NCBI RefSeq assembly: GCF_031143425.1
Contig: NC_090445.1
Coordinates: forward strand, 823,582,817-823,646,816
Origin: Pleurodeles waltl
Taxonomy: Eukaryota > Chordata > Amphibia > Caudata > Salamandridae
Direction of reading: 5' to 3'
Length of the DNA stretch: 64,000 nt
Shown one piece after another: positions 33,600 through 45,813 of the stretch. How positions within the stretch are numbered: position 1 is the stretch's first letter; each line of letters opens with the position of its first letter. The notes under the pieces were generated by a model. That model did no database searches. It was not told the origin of the DNA and saw only the letters and a program-made list of their open reading frames with translations. The translations under genes and the position numbers were made by a program.

Positions 33600-35161
33600 C
33601 AGGGAGTGCAGAATTATTAGGCAAGTTGTATTTTTGAGGATTAATTTTATTATTGAACAACAACCATGTTCTCAATGAACCCAAAAAACTCATTAATATC
33701 AAAGCTGAATATTTTTGGAAGTAGTTTTTAGTTTGTTTTTAGTTTTAGCTATGTTAGGGGGATATCTGTGTGTGCAGGTGACTATTACTGTGCATAATTA
33801 TTAGGCAACTTAACAAAAAAAAACATATACCCATTTCAATTATTTATTATTACCAGTGAAACCAATATAACATCTCAACATTCACAAATATACATTTCTG
33901 ACATTCAAAAACAAAACAAAAACAAATCAGTGACCAATATAGCCACCTTTCTTTGCAAGGACACTCAAAAGCCTGCCATCCATGGATTCTGTCAGTGTTT
34001 TGATCTGTTCACCATCAACATTGCGTGCAGCAGCAACCACAGCCTCCCAGACACTGTTCAGAGAGGTGTACTATTTTCCCTCCTTGTAAATCTCACATTT
34101 GATGATGGACCACAGGTTCTCAATGGGGTTCAGATCAGGTGAACAAGGAGGCCATGTCATTAGATTTCCTTCTTTTATACCCTTTCTTGCCAGCCACGCT
34201 GTGGAGTACTTGGACGCGTGTGATGGAGCATTGTCCTGCATGAAAATCATGTTTTTCTTGAAGGATGCAGACTTCTTCCTGTACCACTGCTTGAAGAAGG
34301 TGTCTTCCAGGAACTGGCAGTAGGACTGGGAGTTGAGCTTGACTCCATCCTCAACCCGAAAAGGCCCCACAAGCTCATCTTTGATGATACCAGCCCAAAC
34401 CAGTACTCCACCTCCACCTTGCTGGCGTCTGAGTCGGACTGGAGCTCTCTGCCCTTTACCAATCCAGCCACGGGCCCATCCATCTGGCCCATCAAGACTC
34501 ACTCTCATTTCATCAGTCCATAAAACCTTAGAAAAATCAGTCTTGAGATATTTATCGGCCCAGTCTTGACGTTTCAGCTTGTGTGTCTTGTTCAGTGGTG
34601 GTCGTCTTTCAGCCTTTCTTACCTTGACCATGTCTCTGAGTATTGCACACCTTGTGCTTTTGGGCACTCCAGTGATGTTGCAGCTCTGAAATATGGCCAA
34701 ACTGGTGGCAAGTGGCATCGTGGCAGCTGCACGCTTGACTTTTCTCAGTTCATGGGCAGTTATTTTGCGCCTTGGTTTTTCCACACGCTTCTTGCGACCC
34801 TGTTGACTATTTTGAATGAAACGCTTGATTGTTCGATGATCACGCTTCAGAAGCTTTGCAATTTTAAGAGTGCTGCATCCCTCTGCAAGATATCTCACTA
34901 TTTTTGACTTTTTTGAGCCTGTCGAGTCCTTCTTTTGACCCATTTTGCCAAAGGAAAGGAAGTTGCCTAATAATTATGCACACCTGATATAGGGTGTTGA
35001 TGTCATTAGACCACACCCCTTCTCATTACAGAGATGCACATCACCTAATATGCTTAATTGGTAGTAGGCTTTCGAGCCTATACAGCTTGGAGTAAGACAA
35101 CATGCATAAAGAGGATGATGTGGTCAAAATACTCATTTGCCTAATAATTCTGCACTCCCTG
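33600..35161 (-). mobile_element. Complete Tc1/mariner transposon (1,562 bp)
   Basis: Terminal inverted repeats are identical over 25 bases (start CAGGGAGTGCAGAATTATTA) and are flanked by TA at 33598-33599 and 35162-35163, the canonical target duplication. The element encodes a transposase on the minus strand that spans most of its length. The perfect ends and the nearly open frame indicate recent insertion. Confidence 0.95.
33927..34943 (-). pseudogene. Tc1/mariner transposase, one in-frame stop, DD37E spacing
   Basis: The enzyme cuts and pastes the element at TA sites. The frame begins MGQKKDSTGSKKSK at 34943 and runs 338 codons to 33927 with a single internal TAG at 34071-34073, 290 codons in; otherwise it is open. 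Domains: N-terminal helix-turn-helix (residues ~10-45, TLKIAKLLKRDHRTIKRFI), a basic GRKKRVEKPRRK linker like the GRPR/AT-hook region, then the DDE catalytic domain with D144 (LWTDE), D237 (MQDNAPSH) and E275 (CSPDLNPIENLW). There are 37 residues between D237 and E275, where classical Tc1 has 34, so it belongs to a DD37E-type group (I recall the published TRT group as having this spacing; unchecked). The TAG fits a C-to-T change of CAG. The sequence reads as young. Confidence 0.93.
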
Positions 35162-35318
35162 TACTTGAACTTAGTACGACATGCTGCAGCCCAACTGCTC
35201 GTGCCTGAGCGCACCTGGCGCACAGAATATTCTCAGCCAGCATACGACATACGGATAGCGTTTTCAACAAGTGAACATATTAAAATACATTACATGTAAT
35301 AAACCGCACAACAGGACT

Positions 35319-37849
35319 GTTGGAAATGGCCCTTTTTGCACCTTTATCCACAAACTTTTTGCCTTCTTCCTCCTATTTTATTTAGGTCTGTTTATGCTGG
35401 TTTATTGTCTCCACGCACATTACCACTGCTGATCAGTGCTAAAGTGCAAGTGCTCCCTATAGAAATTGTAATGTTGATTGGTTTATCCATGATTGGCAGA
35501 TTTGATTTACTAGTAAAGTCCACTAGAGGTGCCCAGGGCCTGTAAATCAAATGCTACTAGTGGGCCTGCAGCACTGGTTATGCCACCCACATTAGTAGCC
35601 CTGTAAACATGGCTCAGACCTGCCACTGCAGTGTCTGTGTGTGCAGTTTTAAACTGCAAATTCGACTTGGCAAATGTACCCACTTGCCAGGCTTCAACCT
35701 TCCCTTTTACTACATGTAAGGCACCTCTAAGTTAGGCCCTAGGTAGCCCCATGGGCAAGGTGCAGTGTATGTTTAAGGTAGGACATATACTAGTGTTGCA
35801 TATGTCCTAACAGTGAAATACTGCCAAATTCGGTTTTCACTGTGCAAGGCCTATCCCTCTCATAGGTTAACATGGGGGCTGCCTTTAAATATCTTTAAAG
35901 CGCAGATTCCCTTTGAGAACAGATAAAAATGTGGAGTTTAGGGTCTCTGAACTCACAATTTAAAAGTACATCTTTTAGTGAAGTTGGTTTTTATATTGTC
36001 TGTTTGAAAATACCACTTTTAGAAAGTAGGCATTTTCTTGCTTATACCATTCTGTGACTCTGCCTGTTTGTGGATTGTCTGTCTGGGTCAGTTTGACAGT
36101 TGGGCTTTCGACACCTCTCCTCTAGACAGTGACACAAAGGGGCCTGGGTGTAGCCTGCATATCTTTATTAGCCATCTGTGCTAAAGGAGAGGAGTGGTCA
36201 CTCGCACCTGAAAGGACTGTGTCTGCCCTCACACAATGCCGTCTCCGAACCCCTGGTGAGTGTCTGGGGCCTGGCCTGGACAAGGAAGGATCTTGCAAAA
36301 ACCTGAGACTTTGCTTTGAAGTTTGCCAACTTCAAAGGCAGAACTGGGTATACGAAAAAGACCCAAAACCCTAGACTTTTAGAATCTTTCTGGAATCAAG
36401 AGGAACCTCTACCCAGGAAAAGAGCTGAAGAGTTGAAGGAGGAGTACTGTCCCTTTGCTGTGTTGCATTGCTGGACTGGCATGCAGATGCTGCTTCTGCC
36501 TGAAAAGAGTGCAAAGGGTGAACTTTGCTGTGTGTCCTGCTTGAGAAAATTTTCCAAGGGTTTGGAGTAGAGCTTGCCTCCTGTTGGAAGTCTCAGGAAC
36601 ACCAAAGACTTCAGTTTCCTCGTCCTGCAGCACTGGGAACTGTGTGTTTTGTGCTGTTCAAGAGGAGAAACCACTGCGACGGTGCCGCTGGCCTGCACCG
36701 TGACCTGCCAACGCCACACGGCGTCGCATTGCCCCGCTTTGCACCGCGACCCTGGTCTCACCGACGGCGTCATCAGATGACTTCACCGAGCCGCTGCTCG
36801 CACTGCGACCTGCGGGCCCCGCACTCCGGCATCGCCTCCTCACACCGCAGCCTGGGCATCCACAACGACGCCGCTCCTGCTGACACCAGCGCTGCTGCCT
36901 GCACCGTGGCCTGTGGATACCGCTCGTGAGGTACACGAAGCACCGTCCCATCCCGCACCGCAGCCCCGGTCCACTGACGCCAGCACCATCAACTCCTGTG
37001 TCGTCAGCAGGCATCCTGCCTGCACCGCGGCCTGTGGACACCACTTGTGAGGGTCACAAAGCACCGTTCTGTACCGCTGGCTTGGGCCTACCGATGACGC
37101 AGCTGCCTGCACCGTGACCTGTGGACACCGCACATCACACCGCCCTCTTCACACCGCAGCCCTGGTCTCACCCACGCCGCTGGACTCCATCACGAGGTGA
37201 TGCCTGCACTGTAACCTGTGGACACCGCACGTCGCATCGTACCGCTTCGCACAGCAGCCCCAACGCCATCCATGCCGGCGCATCTGACTTCATCATCTTG
37301 GAGTTCGACCTGCAACGACTCAAACCGACACCGCGACGTCAGTGATGCCGCTCTCCGGAGCTCACCGCAAGGATCACGACGCCCTGCAACTCCAAGGTAC
37401 TGTTTGCGGGTCTTCTTGACACCGTAGCTGGCCTGCAACGCCGCGGCCGGCCTGAACTGTTGGTTTTGTTGATCATGACGCCGTGATAGCCCCAGGTGGA
37501 GTTATCGACCTCAAGGAACCGTAGTTTTGAGTAAATCTTGTAGAATTCATATTTTTCTTACTGTATGTTGGATTTTTATCGTATTTGGTCTTGTTTTATA
37601 TAGATAAATATTGGCTATTTTTCTAAAACTGGTGTGGTGTCCTTTTTGTAGTGTTTTCACCTATTACTGTGTGTTATGTGCAAATGCTTTACGCATTGCT
37701 TCTGAGATAAGCCTGACTGCTCATGCCAAGTTACCAAGGGGGTGAGCAGGGGTTATCTGAGCGGGTATCTCCCCTGTCCTGACTAGAATGAGGGTCCCTA
37801 CTTGGACAGGGTGCAAACCGACTGCCAACGAGAGACCCCATTTCTAACA
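35319..37849. mobile_element. Giant solo LTR, family L1 (2.53 kb)
   Basis: Starts TGTTGGAAATGGCCC, ends CCCCATTTCTAACA, and is flanked by perfect 5-bp copies AGGAC (35314-35318 and 37850-37854). It is collinear with 25813-28738 at both ends and with 54500-56138 in its 3' half. TG...CA ends with a 5-bp duplication identify an LTR; the absence of internal genes makes it a solo LTR. Confidence 0.85.
36660..37450. repeat. CpG-rich minisatellite-like tract in the LTR
   Basis: Many imperfect copies of CACCGTGACCTGTGGACACC and CACCGCAGCCCTGGTCTCAC alternate through the tract. It is unusually CpG-rich relative to its neighbourhood. A homologous tract lies at about 54715-55440. Open frames on all strands result from the repeat. 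Confidence 0.75.
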
Positions 37850-37854
37850 AGGAC

Positions 37855-38299
37855 AAAATGATTGACACATTTGCAGAAGAAACTAATGGCTTCTGGAGTC
37901 AGTCCCTACCGATTAGATTCGTTCCCTAAGGTTCATGGGAAGTAAGTGTGTGTGTGTGTGTGTTCTTGTGGTGTTTTTTTTTTTTTTTTTTTTTTTCTGC
38001 AGTTGAATCCGTTGGAAATAGAATGCATCATATAACCCTTAAGTCTTGCAAAAAAGAAAAAATGGAAGGTAGTTATAACATTAGCGTACCCACAGAGAAT
38101 CATTCACACTTTTTAATATTTAATTGGCTGCCTCAACTAGAAAATCCTCAATGTTTTAGATGTTTCTTTTCAAATGTTTGAATTCGTTGTTAATTATCTT
38201 AAACTGGGTCATACCACTGGTGCCATTTGTTTTCCTATGCCAATACTGTACATGGGTCACAGAGCACGTTTTTAAATGAATTAAATAACAGAAACATGC
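37855..38299. other. Unrecognised sequence with poly-T tract
   Basis: A GT-rich then T-rich tract lies at about 37946-37996. No gene seen. Confidence 0.4.
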
Positions 38300-39110
38300 C
38301 TTCTGCTAGAATGGGAGTTTGGGGGTAGCGAGGGCTTGCCCGGGCTAATCGGGCGTTGGTGGTAGAATCCACCACAGGGTTAGCAGGGATTGGTTAGGTT
38401 ACCTAAAGGGTGGGTGTAAGGGGGGGTTTATATATAAGGGGCAAGGTGTGGGCAGCCTCTTTGGCCGTTTTTGTCACACCCAGTAGGCATCTTGTTGAAT
38501 TTGGGCCCACCCGCCCTCCCAATTTTTTGGGTCAAGCTTCAGGTCTTTTTTTAATCCTTTAGGTTGAATATTATTTAGCTACGGTTTTGTTAAATTTTTA
38601 TTTGGTTTGTGTTATTGACAGTGTTTTCGAAGTCCATGGGCCTATATATTATTAGTTTACGGGACTGCATTATAACTGTTTTATTAAGCTTTAATAGGAC
38701 AGGTTTTTATTTTAATTGTTTTGCATAATGTTTGTTAACATGCTGCTGGTAGACAGGTCTGGTTTTAGGTGGATTTTTCACAGACAGGCTTTGGGGGGGA
38801 TGGTAGGGATACAAAACAATGAGGTCAGGGAGTTTTGACAAGGAACAGAAGGGAGGTGGACAGCAGGACAGAAAGCTAATAGATTGGTCGGGTCAGGGTG
38901 GAGATGGAAAAGGGGTATTGATGAGGGGTACGTTTTTTTAGAGGGTGGGGCAGGGTCTAGGAAAACACATGTATTAGTGAGGACTTTTAGTTTTGTAAGG
39001 CTTGAATGCCAAAGTTAATGTTTTTATACCAGATCTGTGCTATTAAAACGGCCTTTTTCCCCTTAAAGTGGTGAGTTGTGGTTTGTACCCCCTTTCGCCC
39101 GATACATATT
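38300..39110 (+). mobile_element. Gypsy-like LTR candidate
   Basis: Contains a TATA-like TTTATATATAAGG (38428-38438) and, 600 bases on, TATTAAAACGGCCTTTTTCC followed by a GT-rich segment and CCCTTTCGCCC, which matches the R-U5-like repeats near 13495 and 14250. This is the layout of a retrotransposon LTR (promoter, then polyadenylation signal). No clear TG/CA ends or target duplication were found. Confidence 0.4.
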
Positions 39111-39897
39111 GAGGAAGGAGTTAGGCTGGTACACGACATCATTCAGTTCACAGCCTCTTGTTCTTTATTATAATAATGGCTCTCGCTTAATTGTTTTAGT
39201 CTCAGGAAGTGATTGATTGTGAGGAAAGGGACGCTCATTCTTAATTGCTGGCTTTACTTCCAAGTCGTGTTTCAGTGTGTGGGAGTACAAAAGCCTTGGT
39301 GCAGAGGTGTCTCCCATATGGCCATGAAAAGCAATTTCAAATTCATTGATAACCCTAAATTTTAGTTGGTTCGATACTAGTTTCCAAATTTCAACAAACT
39401 ATCGAGCGCTAGTCGCATTCTGAGGTGCAGGTTTTTAGATTGTTGTTGACAACGTTACTTAACTGATAACTTCTTTATAGGTCTGGCTATAGACCTGGCT
39501 ACTTCAGCCGCGGCTGATCTTTTGATACCATTTACTCATCAAAACGCTAAATACATTGTTTATTCTCAACTCATACTTGTAGTATTCCTTTTATGATGTT
39601 TATTGAAGAAGCAGTGTGCAACACCTTTTGATGCGTGCCCAAACTCAAGAGTTTGTGTGTAAAGTGATCAGGGGTAATACTACTCGGCGGTGCGGCAGCT
39701 TTAGACATGTTCCATATTTTAAATGTAATAGGCATTGTCAACGCAAGTAGTTCTGATGTTGATCAAGTGTCTAATGTGTTTTTCAAGCATGCCCAAAAAA
39801 TAAAAATCACATCAGTCACGTGCTTGCAATACAAATGTTGAATTAAAATAACAATTGGGCATAATTTTAACATAACTGTTCAGTGCATCTAGTCATT
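39111..39897. other. Unrecognised non-coding sequence
   Basis: No gene or repeat end seen. Confidence 0.35.
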
Positions 39898-39902
39898 CAG
39901 GT

Positions 39903-42796
39903 TGTAGGAGGCTTGCCTGTGGGTGCCTGGCTTGTAGTGGGTACCAGAGGTACTTACACCTTTTGCCAGGTCCAGTTATCCCTTATTAGTGTAGAAGAGG
40001 TGTTTCTAGCAGTTTAGGCTGATAGAAGGTAGCTATAGCAGAGCAGCTTAGGCTCAACTAGGAGACATGCAAAGCTCCTACTATACCACTGGTGTCATAT
40101 GCACAATATCATAAGAAAACACAATACACTGATATACTAAAAATAAAGGTACTTTATTTTTATGACAGTATGCCAAAAGTATCTCAGTGAGTACCCTCAG
40201 TATGAGGATGACAAATATACACAAGATATATGTACACAATACCAAAAATATGCAGTAATAGCAAAAGGAAGTAATGCAAGCAGTGTAAAGTTACAAAAGA
40301 TTGCAATAGGAGCACATAGGTATAGGGGCAACACAAACCATATACTCCAAAAGTGGAATGCGAACCACGAATGGACCCCAAACCTATGTGAGCTTGTAGA
40401 GGGTCGCTTGGACTGTAAGAAAACAGTGAGGGTTAGAAAAATAGCCCACCCCAAGACCCTGTAAGGTAGGTGTAAATTGCACCTACAACCCCCAGAGAGC
40501 ACAGAAGGCGGGATAGGGGGATTCTGCAAGGAAGACCAACACCAGCAATGCAACAACAGTGGATTTCCGGACCTGAGTACCTGTAAGACAAGGGGACCAA
40601 GTCCAAGAGTCGCAACAGTGTCGAGAGTGGGCAGGAGCCCAGGAAATGCCAGCTGAGGGTGCAAGGAAGCTGCCACCGGATGGAAGAAGCTTTGTGTTCT
40701 GCAAGAACGAAGAGGACTAGGAACTTCCCCTTTGGAGGATGGATGTCCCACGTCGTGAAGAAGCTTGCAGAGGTGTTCCCACGCAGAAAGACTGCAAACA
40801 AGCCTTGCTAACTGCAAGGGTCGCGGTTAGGGTTTTTGGATGCTGCTGTGGCCCAGGAGGGACCAGGATATCGCCACTTGGATGAGGAGACAGAGGGGGG
40901 GGCAGCAAGTCCGGGAGCCCTCACAGAAGCAGGCAGCACCCGCAGGAGTACCGGAACAGGCACTTAGAAGAGGAGTGAACCGGAGTCCACCCGAAGCCAG
41001 AAAAGGGAGTCCCACAACGCCGGAGGACAACTCAGAAGGTTGTGCACTGCAGGTTAGAGTGTCGGGACCCAGGCTTGGCTGTGCACGAAGGAAATCCTGG
41101 AAGAGTGCACAGGAGCCGGAGCAGCTGCAAATCACGCGGTACCCAGCAATGCAGTCTAGCGTGGGGAGGCAAGGACTTACCTCCACCAAACTTGGACTGA
41201 AGAGACACTGGACTGTGGGAGTCACTTGGACAGAGTTGCTGAGTTCCAGGGACCACGCTCGTCGTGCTGAGAGGGGACTCAGAGGACCGGTGATGCAGTC
41301 TTTTGTTGCCTGCGGTTGCAGGGGGAAGATTCCGTCGACCCACGGGAGATTTCTTCAGAGGTCCTGGTGCAGAGAGGAGGCAGGCTACCCCCAGAGCATG
41401 CACCACCTGGAAACATTCGCGAAAGCCGTCAGGATGAAGCAATACAAGGTTGCTAGTAGTCGTCTGGCTACTTTGTTGCGGTTTTGCAGGCGTCCTGAGC
41501 AGTCAGCGGTCAATCCTTTGGCAGAAGGTGAAGAGGGAGATGCAGAGGAACTCTGGTGAGCTCTTGCATTCGTTATCTGAAGAATTCCCCAAAGCAGAGA
41601 CCCTAAATAGCCAGAAAAGGAGGTTTGGCTACGTAGGAAGGAGGATTGGCTACTAAGAGAGGTAAGAGCCTATCAGAAGGAGTCTCTGACATCACCTGCT
41701 GGCCCTGGCCACTCAGCAGTCCAGTGTGCCAGCACACCCCTGAATCCAAGATGGCAGAGGTCTCGGGCACGCTGGAGGAGCTCTGGGCACCTCCCCTGGG
41801 AGGTGCAGGTCAGGGGAGTGGTCACTCCCCTTTCCTTTGTCCAGTTTCGCACCAGAGCAGGGCTGGGGGATCCCTTAACCGGTGTAGGCTGGCTTATGCA
41901 GAGATGGGCAAATCGTTTGTTCTGCCTTCCTGGGCCAGGGCTGCCTGGACCCCAGGAGGGCAGAAACCTGTCTGAGGGGTTGGCAGCAGCTGCAGTGGAG
42001 ACCCCAGAAAGGCAGTTTGGCAGTACCCAGGTTCTGTGCTAGAGACCCGGGGGATCATGAAATTGTCACCCCCAATACCAGAATGGTATTGGGGGTGACA
42101 ATTCCATGATCCTAGACATATTACATGGCCATGTTCAGAGTTACCATTGTGACGCTGTACATAGGTAGTGACTTACGTACAGTGCACGCGTGTGATGGTG
42201 TCCCCACACTCACAAAGTCCGGGGAATTTGCCCTGGACGATGTGGGGGCACCTTGGCTAGTGCCAGGGTGCCCTCACACTAAGTAACTTTGCACCCAACC
42301 TTCACTAGGTGAAGGTTTGACATATAGGTGACTTATAAGTTACTTATGTGCAGTGGTAAATGGCTGTGAAATAACGTGGACGTTATTTCACTCAGGCTGC
42401 ACTGGCAGGCCTGTGTAAGAATTGTCAGATCTCCCTAGGGGTGGCAAAAGAAATGCTGCAGCCCTTAGGGATCTCCTGGAACCCCAATACCCTGGGTACC
42501 TCAGTACCATATACTAGGGAATTATAAGGGTGTTCCAGTATGCCAATCTGAATTGGTGAAATCGATCACTAGCCTGTTAGTGACAATTTAGAAAGCAGAG
42601 AGAGCATAACCACTGAGGTTCTGGTTAGCAGAGCCTCAGTGAGACAGTTAATCATCACACAGGGAACACATACAGGGCATATACTTATGAGCACTGGGGC
42701 CCTGCCTGGCAGGGTCCCAGTGACACATAGACTCAAACAACATATATACAGTGAAAAATGGGGGTAACATGCCAGGCAAGATGGTACTTTCCTACA
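39903..42796. mobile_element. Giant solo LTR, family L2 (2.89 kb)
   Basis: Begins TGTAGGAGGCTTGCC, ends GTACTTTCCTACA, and is flanked by perfect 5-bp copies CAGGT (39898-39902 and 42797-42801). Contains AATAAA at 40142-40147. It is unrelated in sequence to the TGTTAGAAAT family. No coding sequence is recognisable: the 239-codon frame at 40840-41559 has no domain and is probably chance in GC-rich LTR sequence. Confidence 0.85.
42052..42112. repeat. 61-bp palindrome in the L2 LTR
   Basis: Arms 42052-42079 and 42085-42112 (28 bases, one mismatch, begin GGATCATGAAATTGTCACCC) around a 5-base loop. It could fold as a stable hairpin in DNA or RNA. Confidence 0.9.
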
Positions 42797-42801
42797 CAGG
42801 T

Positions 42802-43599
42802 GGACTAAGAACAGGTGTAGAAACCATTTTAGTTTTAATGCACATCACCGGGAAATTAGTTTCATGGACTCAAAATAAAGGTTTTTTTTAGTTACTACCT
42901 AAAGGCATACTTTAAACTAACAAGAATGATTAACATTTAAAAAAAAAGGTAAAGAATGGAAAAGAAAAAACACGCATTGGGAAAGTAAATAATAGCCCCA
43001 CCACCCCTGACTCTGAAGTGCACCCACTTCTTTCAGATGAATGTGCACATGCAATCACGATAAAAAAAACAAATGCTGTCCGTGACAGTGAAGAAGAGAA
43101 CTGCTGAAGTGGACTGACCATTGTGCCCTGCTGTACGTTGTGGTAGACAGAAATCCAATTTGAATTACTCTTGAACAAACCAATGGATGAAGAAGGCCGA
43201 TACAAATCCCATTTAAGTACTTCTATATGTGTATCACTTGCTCAATAGATATAAAAAATAGATATTTTACGTTTTCGAAAACATGAGGCTGTTGAGAAAG
43301 TTAAAACTGTATAAAAAGGAGTTCCTTTAATGGGGATGTTTGCAAACCTTAAATTCGTCTTGATCTTTAGTGTCAAATCCAGAAGGATGAGGTTGTTGAC
43401 ACTTTTTCTAAATGTGCACGTTTGGCTGGGAAATTATTTTTGAATACTAACGATTTTATGATGAATGTATTTGTAACTGCTGAACTAATAATGTTGCACT
43501 TAAAACAATTTTGTTTAGATATTAGAAGTGTTTATTAACTTGTTTAGTTATGCCAGATTTTTACTGAGACATCATTTTATTAAAATGGATGCCTTTTGT
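42802..43599. other. Unrecognised non-coding sequence
   Basis: No gene or repeat end seen. Confidence 0.35.
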
Positions 43600-43960
43600 T
43601 CTGCTCATCTTGCTTCTGTTCATCACCCTACCCTTAAATGCATTGCATTTAGTGGGTGGCACAAGCCGTGCTGCAGGCCTACTAGTAGCATTTAATTCAC
43701 AGCCCCTGGGTACATGTAGTACCGTTTAACTAGGGACTTATAAGTACATTAAATATGCCAATTGGGTGTAAGCCAATTCTACCATGTTTAGAGAAGAGCA
43801 CAAGCACTTTAGCAGTGGTAAAGAGCACAGTCATAAGACCAACAAAAGCAAATTTAGCAAAAAGTTTGGGGGTGACCCTGCAGAGAGGGCCAGGTCCAGC
43901 TGTGTGGGAAGGGGTGAGTGGTGGTGCCTGCAGCTGATGCAATCATTACACAAGAGACAA
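43600..43960 (-). mobile_element. Fragment of an LTR related to family L1
   Basis: On the minus strand it matches the 5' part of the LTR at 35319-37849: a segment complementary to AAATGCTACTAGTGGGCCTG, then the equivalents of GCCAATCATGG and GCACTTTAGCACTGATCAGC. It is diverged and lacks both LTR ends. Confidence 0.55.
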
Positions 43961-45171
43961 AAGTAATCCCAACATTTTTTCATGCTGGAAATTCACAATG
44001 TCGCAGAATTGTAATCTGTAATGACACATAAGGAGACCTCTTACAGACAGATTGATCATTCCTAGTCATCTCCCTATCCATATCCACCTGCTGGCGAGGC
44101 CTGTCTTTACCTATTTCACATGGTGTGTGGAATTGTTACCTACCTAGCATCACACATTTCATTAATTATTACTGTTGCAATTCCAACATTGTGTGTGTGT
44201 GTGTTGGGGGGTGTGGGGTGGGGAAGGGTGCCGGGCGCTTTGGCCTTGCAAGCCTTCCACCATATGGCATGCTTGTCACAAGTACAGCTGACCATTTGCC
44301 TATGGAGATATTGCACTGTCATGTTTTGTGGGCCATTTATCTCTCATGGATGTTTCATTGAGTCAATCAGTATCATGTTTATATCGAATATCTCACACTA
44401 ATGCTGTTGGTTGTCCTCTAGAGACCTCTAGTATCCTCATGCCTGCTCCCCTCTCTAAATGCACCTGAATCCCTTGTTCCCCTAGAGCTCTGCTTCTGTC
44501 AGAATTGTGAATGGTGCCTATTTCAAACGCATCCTCTACCCCACACTCAGACTCTGTGCTCAGTGAGGTGGTACAGTTACATTGGCGGTGTTGAGCTCAT
44601 GCAGGACATCCTGCTCAGCCCCTCCTATTGCCTTTGCGTCCCTAAACCACTCAGTCAAGGTCCCAGCAAGAGATGTGCCCGTGGTCATGAATGTCCCTCT
44701 TCTCGTCTCATCTGTCATGGTATTTGGGAATGCTGCAGTCGCTCGTTCTGGGGACAGTAAGTTTGACTCCACACACTTCATTGAGTATGCGATGAACGAT
44801 AAAAGCATGTGAGACACTGCTACTGAATGTTTAGGGGTAAGTTGAATATACACCTTGGCAATCGAGCAGGTGGATTCAGATAAATACCATGTACTATGGC
44901 CAGTTACTGCTCAGTTCCCTTTTTTAGATAGTTTGCAGATGGATGTATCCTTGCAACAGAGAAATCCTTATCCCAACTAAGCCACCGTACTCTGGTGTAG
45001 ATGGTCGAGTGCTGTTCTAAAAAAAGCTGAAGGTTGTTCCTGGAAAGAGGTGGAGAGTGCCTCAGTGTTTAAAAGTAATCCATGCTGCAGCAGTGTTGCC
45101 TGATATTGTATCCTCGAATACACTGAAGAGCGATTGCGACCAGGGTTCCTCTGTACGCAACAGTGTCACTG
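43961..45171. other. Unrecognised non-coding sequence
   Basis: A short GT tract lies near 44190-44202. Overlapping open frames on both strands at 44560-44853 have no recognisable domain. No gene supported. Confidence 0.35.
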
Positions 45172-45813
45172 AGGCCCATCTTTACAAAGGGCTTACGTTG
45201 CCTTCTGTCATGCAAGGTGGCACTAGGCAAAGCATGCCCTTTAGTGGGATTTATTAAGCCACACAAAGCCACCTTGTGTAGCTCTGCGTGGCTTAGTAAA
45301 TCCAGAATAATGCATGGTAGAGCAAATCGCTGCCTTGCATTATTACTCTACATTAGGAAGGCATTCCAAGGGTGCAGCGTGGGCGCTCAAATGTATCTAC
45401 CCATGGATTTTGACACAATCTCAGATTTACTAAGGTTAGTAATCCTAGAATTGCATCAAAGTAGTACACCTTCCTAACAGAGGCATACCAAGGAGAAATA
45501 TCTTCATTTCTCCCCGTTATTTCCACTAAATGTGCTGCATTTTGCAGCACCCGTACAAAGAGGATGCCTTGCAGTCGTCATTCAGTGATAAATCAGACCA
45601 TGCCTCAAAGTACTGTTTTACTCAATCCTGCCTGGTGGAAGGGTGCCTCTATTAGTGCTAGGCAGCACTCCGTGAACTAGTGTAGGGAGAGAGCAGGCAT
45701 GCGTCAGATCTTAGTAGGTACAGTACATTTCTGCTCTCTCCCTGTCACACAGTGCAGCACTGCAAGTTGTCTTGCTGCGTTGCTCTGTGTGACTTTTTGA
45801 TAAATCTGCTCCC
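45172..45813. mobile_element. Non-autonomous DNA transposon, family H, copy 2
   Basis: Collinear with 24396-25022 (see that entry). The ends GGCCCATCTTTACAAAGGGC and, inverted on the right, CGGGAGCAGATTTATCAAAA are similar imperfect inverted repeats. No protein is encoded. Confidence 0.5.

Noticed and set aside
36396..37438. Cysteine/arginine-rich open frames on both strands
   Set aside because: Produced by the CpG-rich minisatellite in the LTR; equivalent frames recur in the other LTR copy without conservation of the protein.
40840..41559. 239-codon open frame on the plus strand
   Set aside because: Lies wholly inside a solo LTR (39903-42796), is GC-rich, and overlaps open frames on the opposite strand; no domain seen.
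44560..44853. Possible small exon or gene with overlapping frames on both strands
   Set aside because: No domain, splice signals or similarity recognised; both strands are open by chance.
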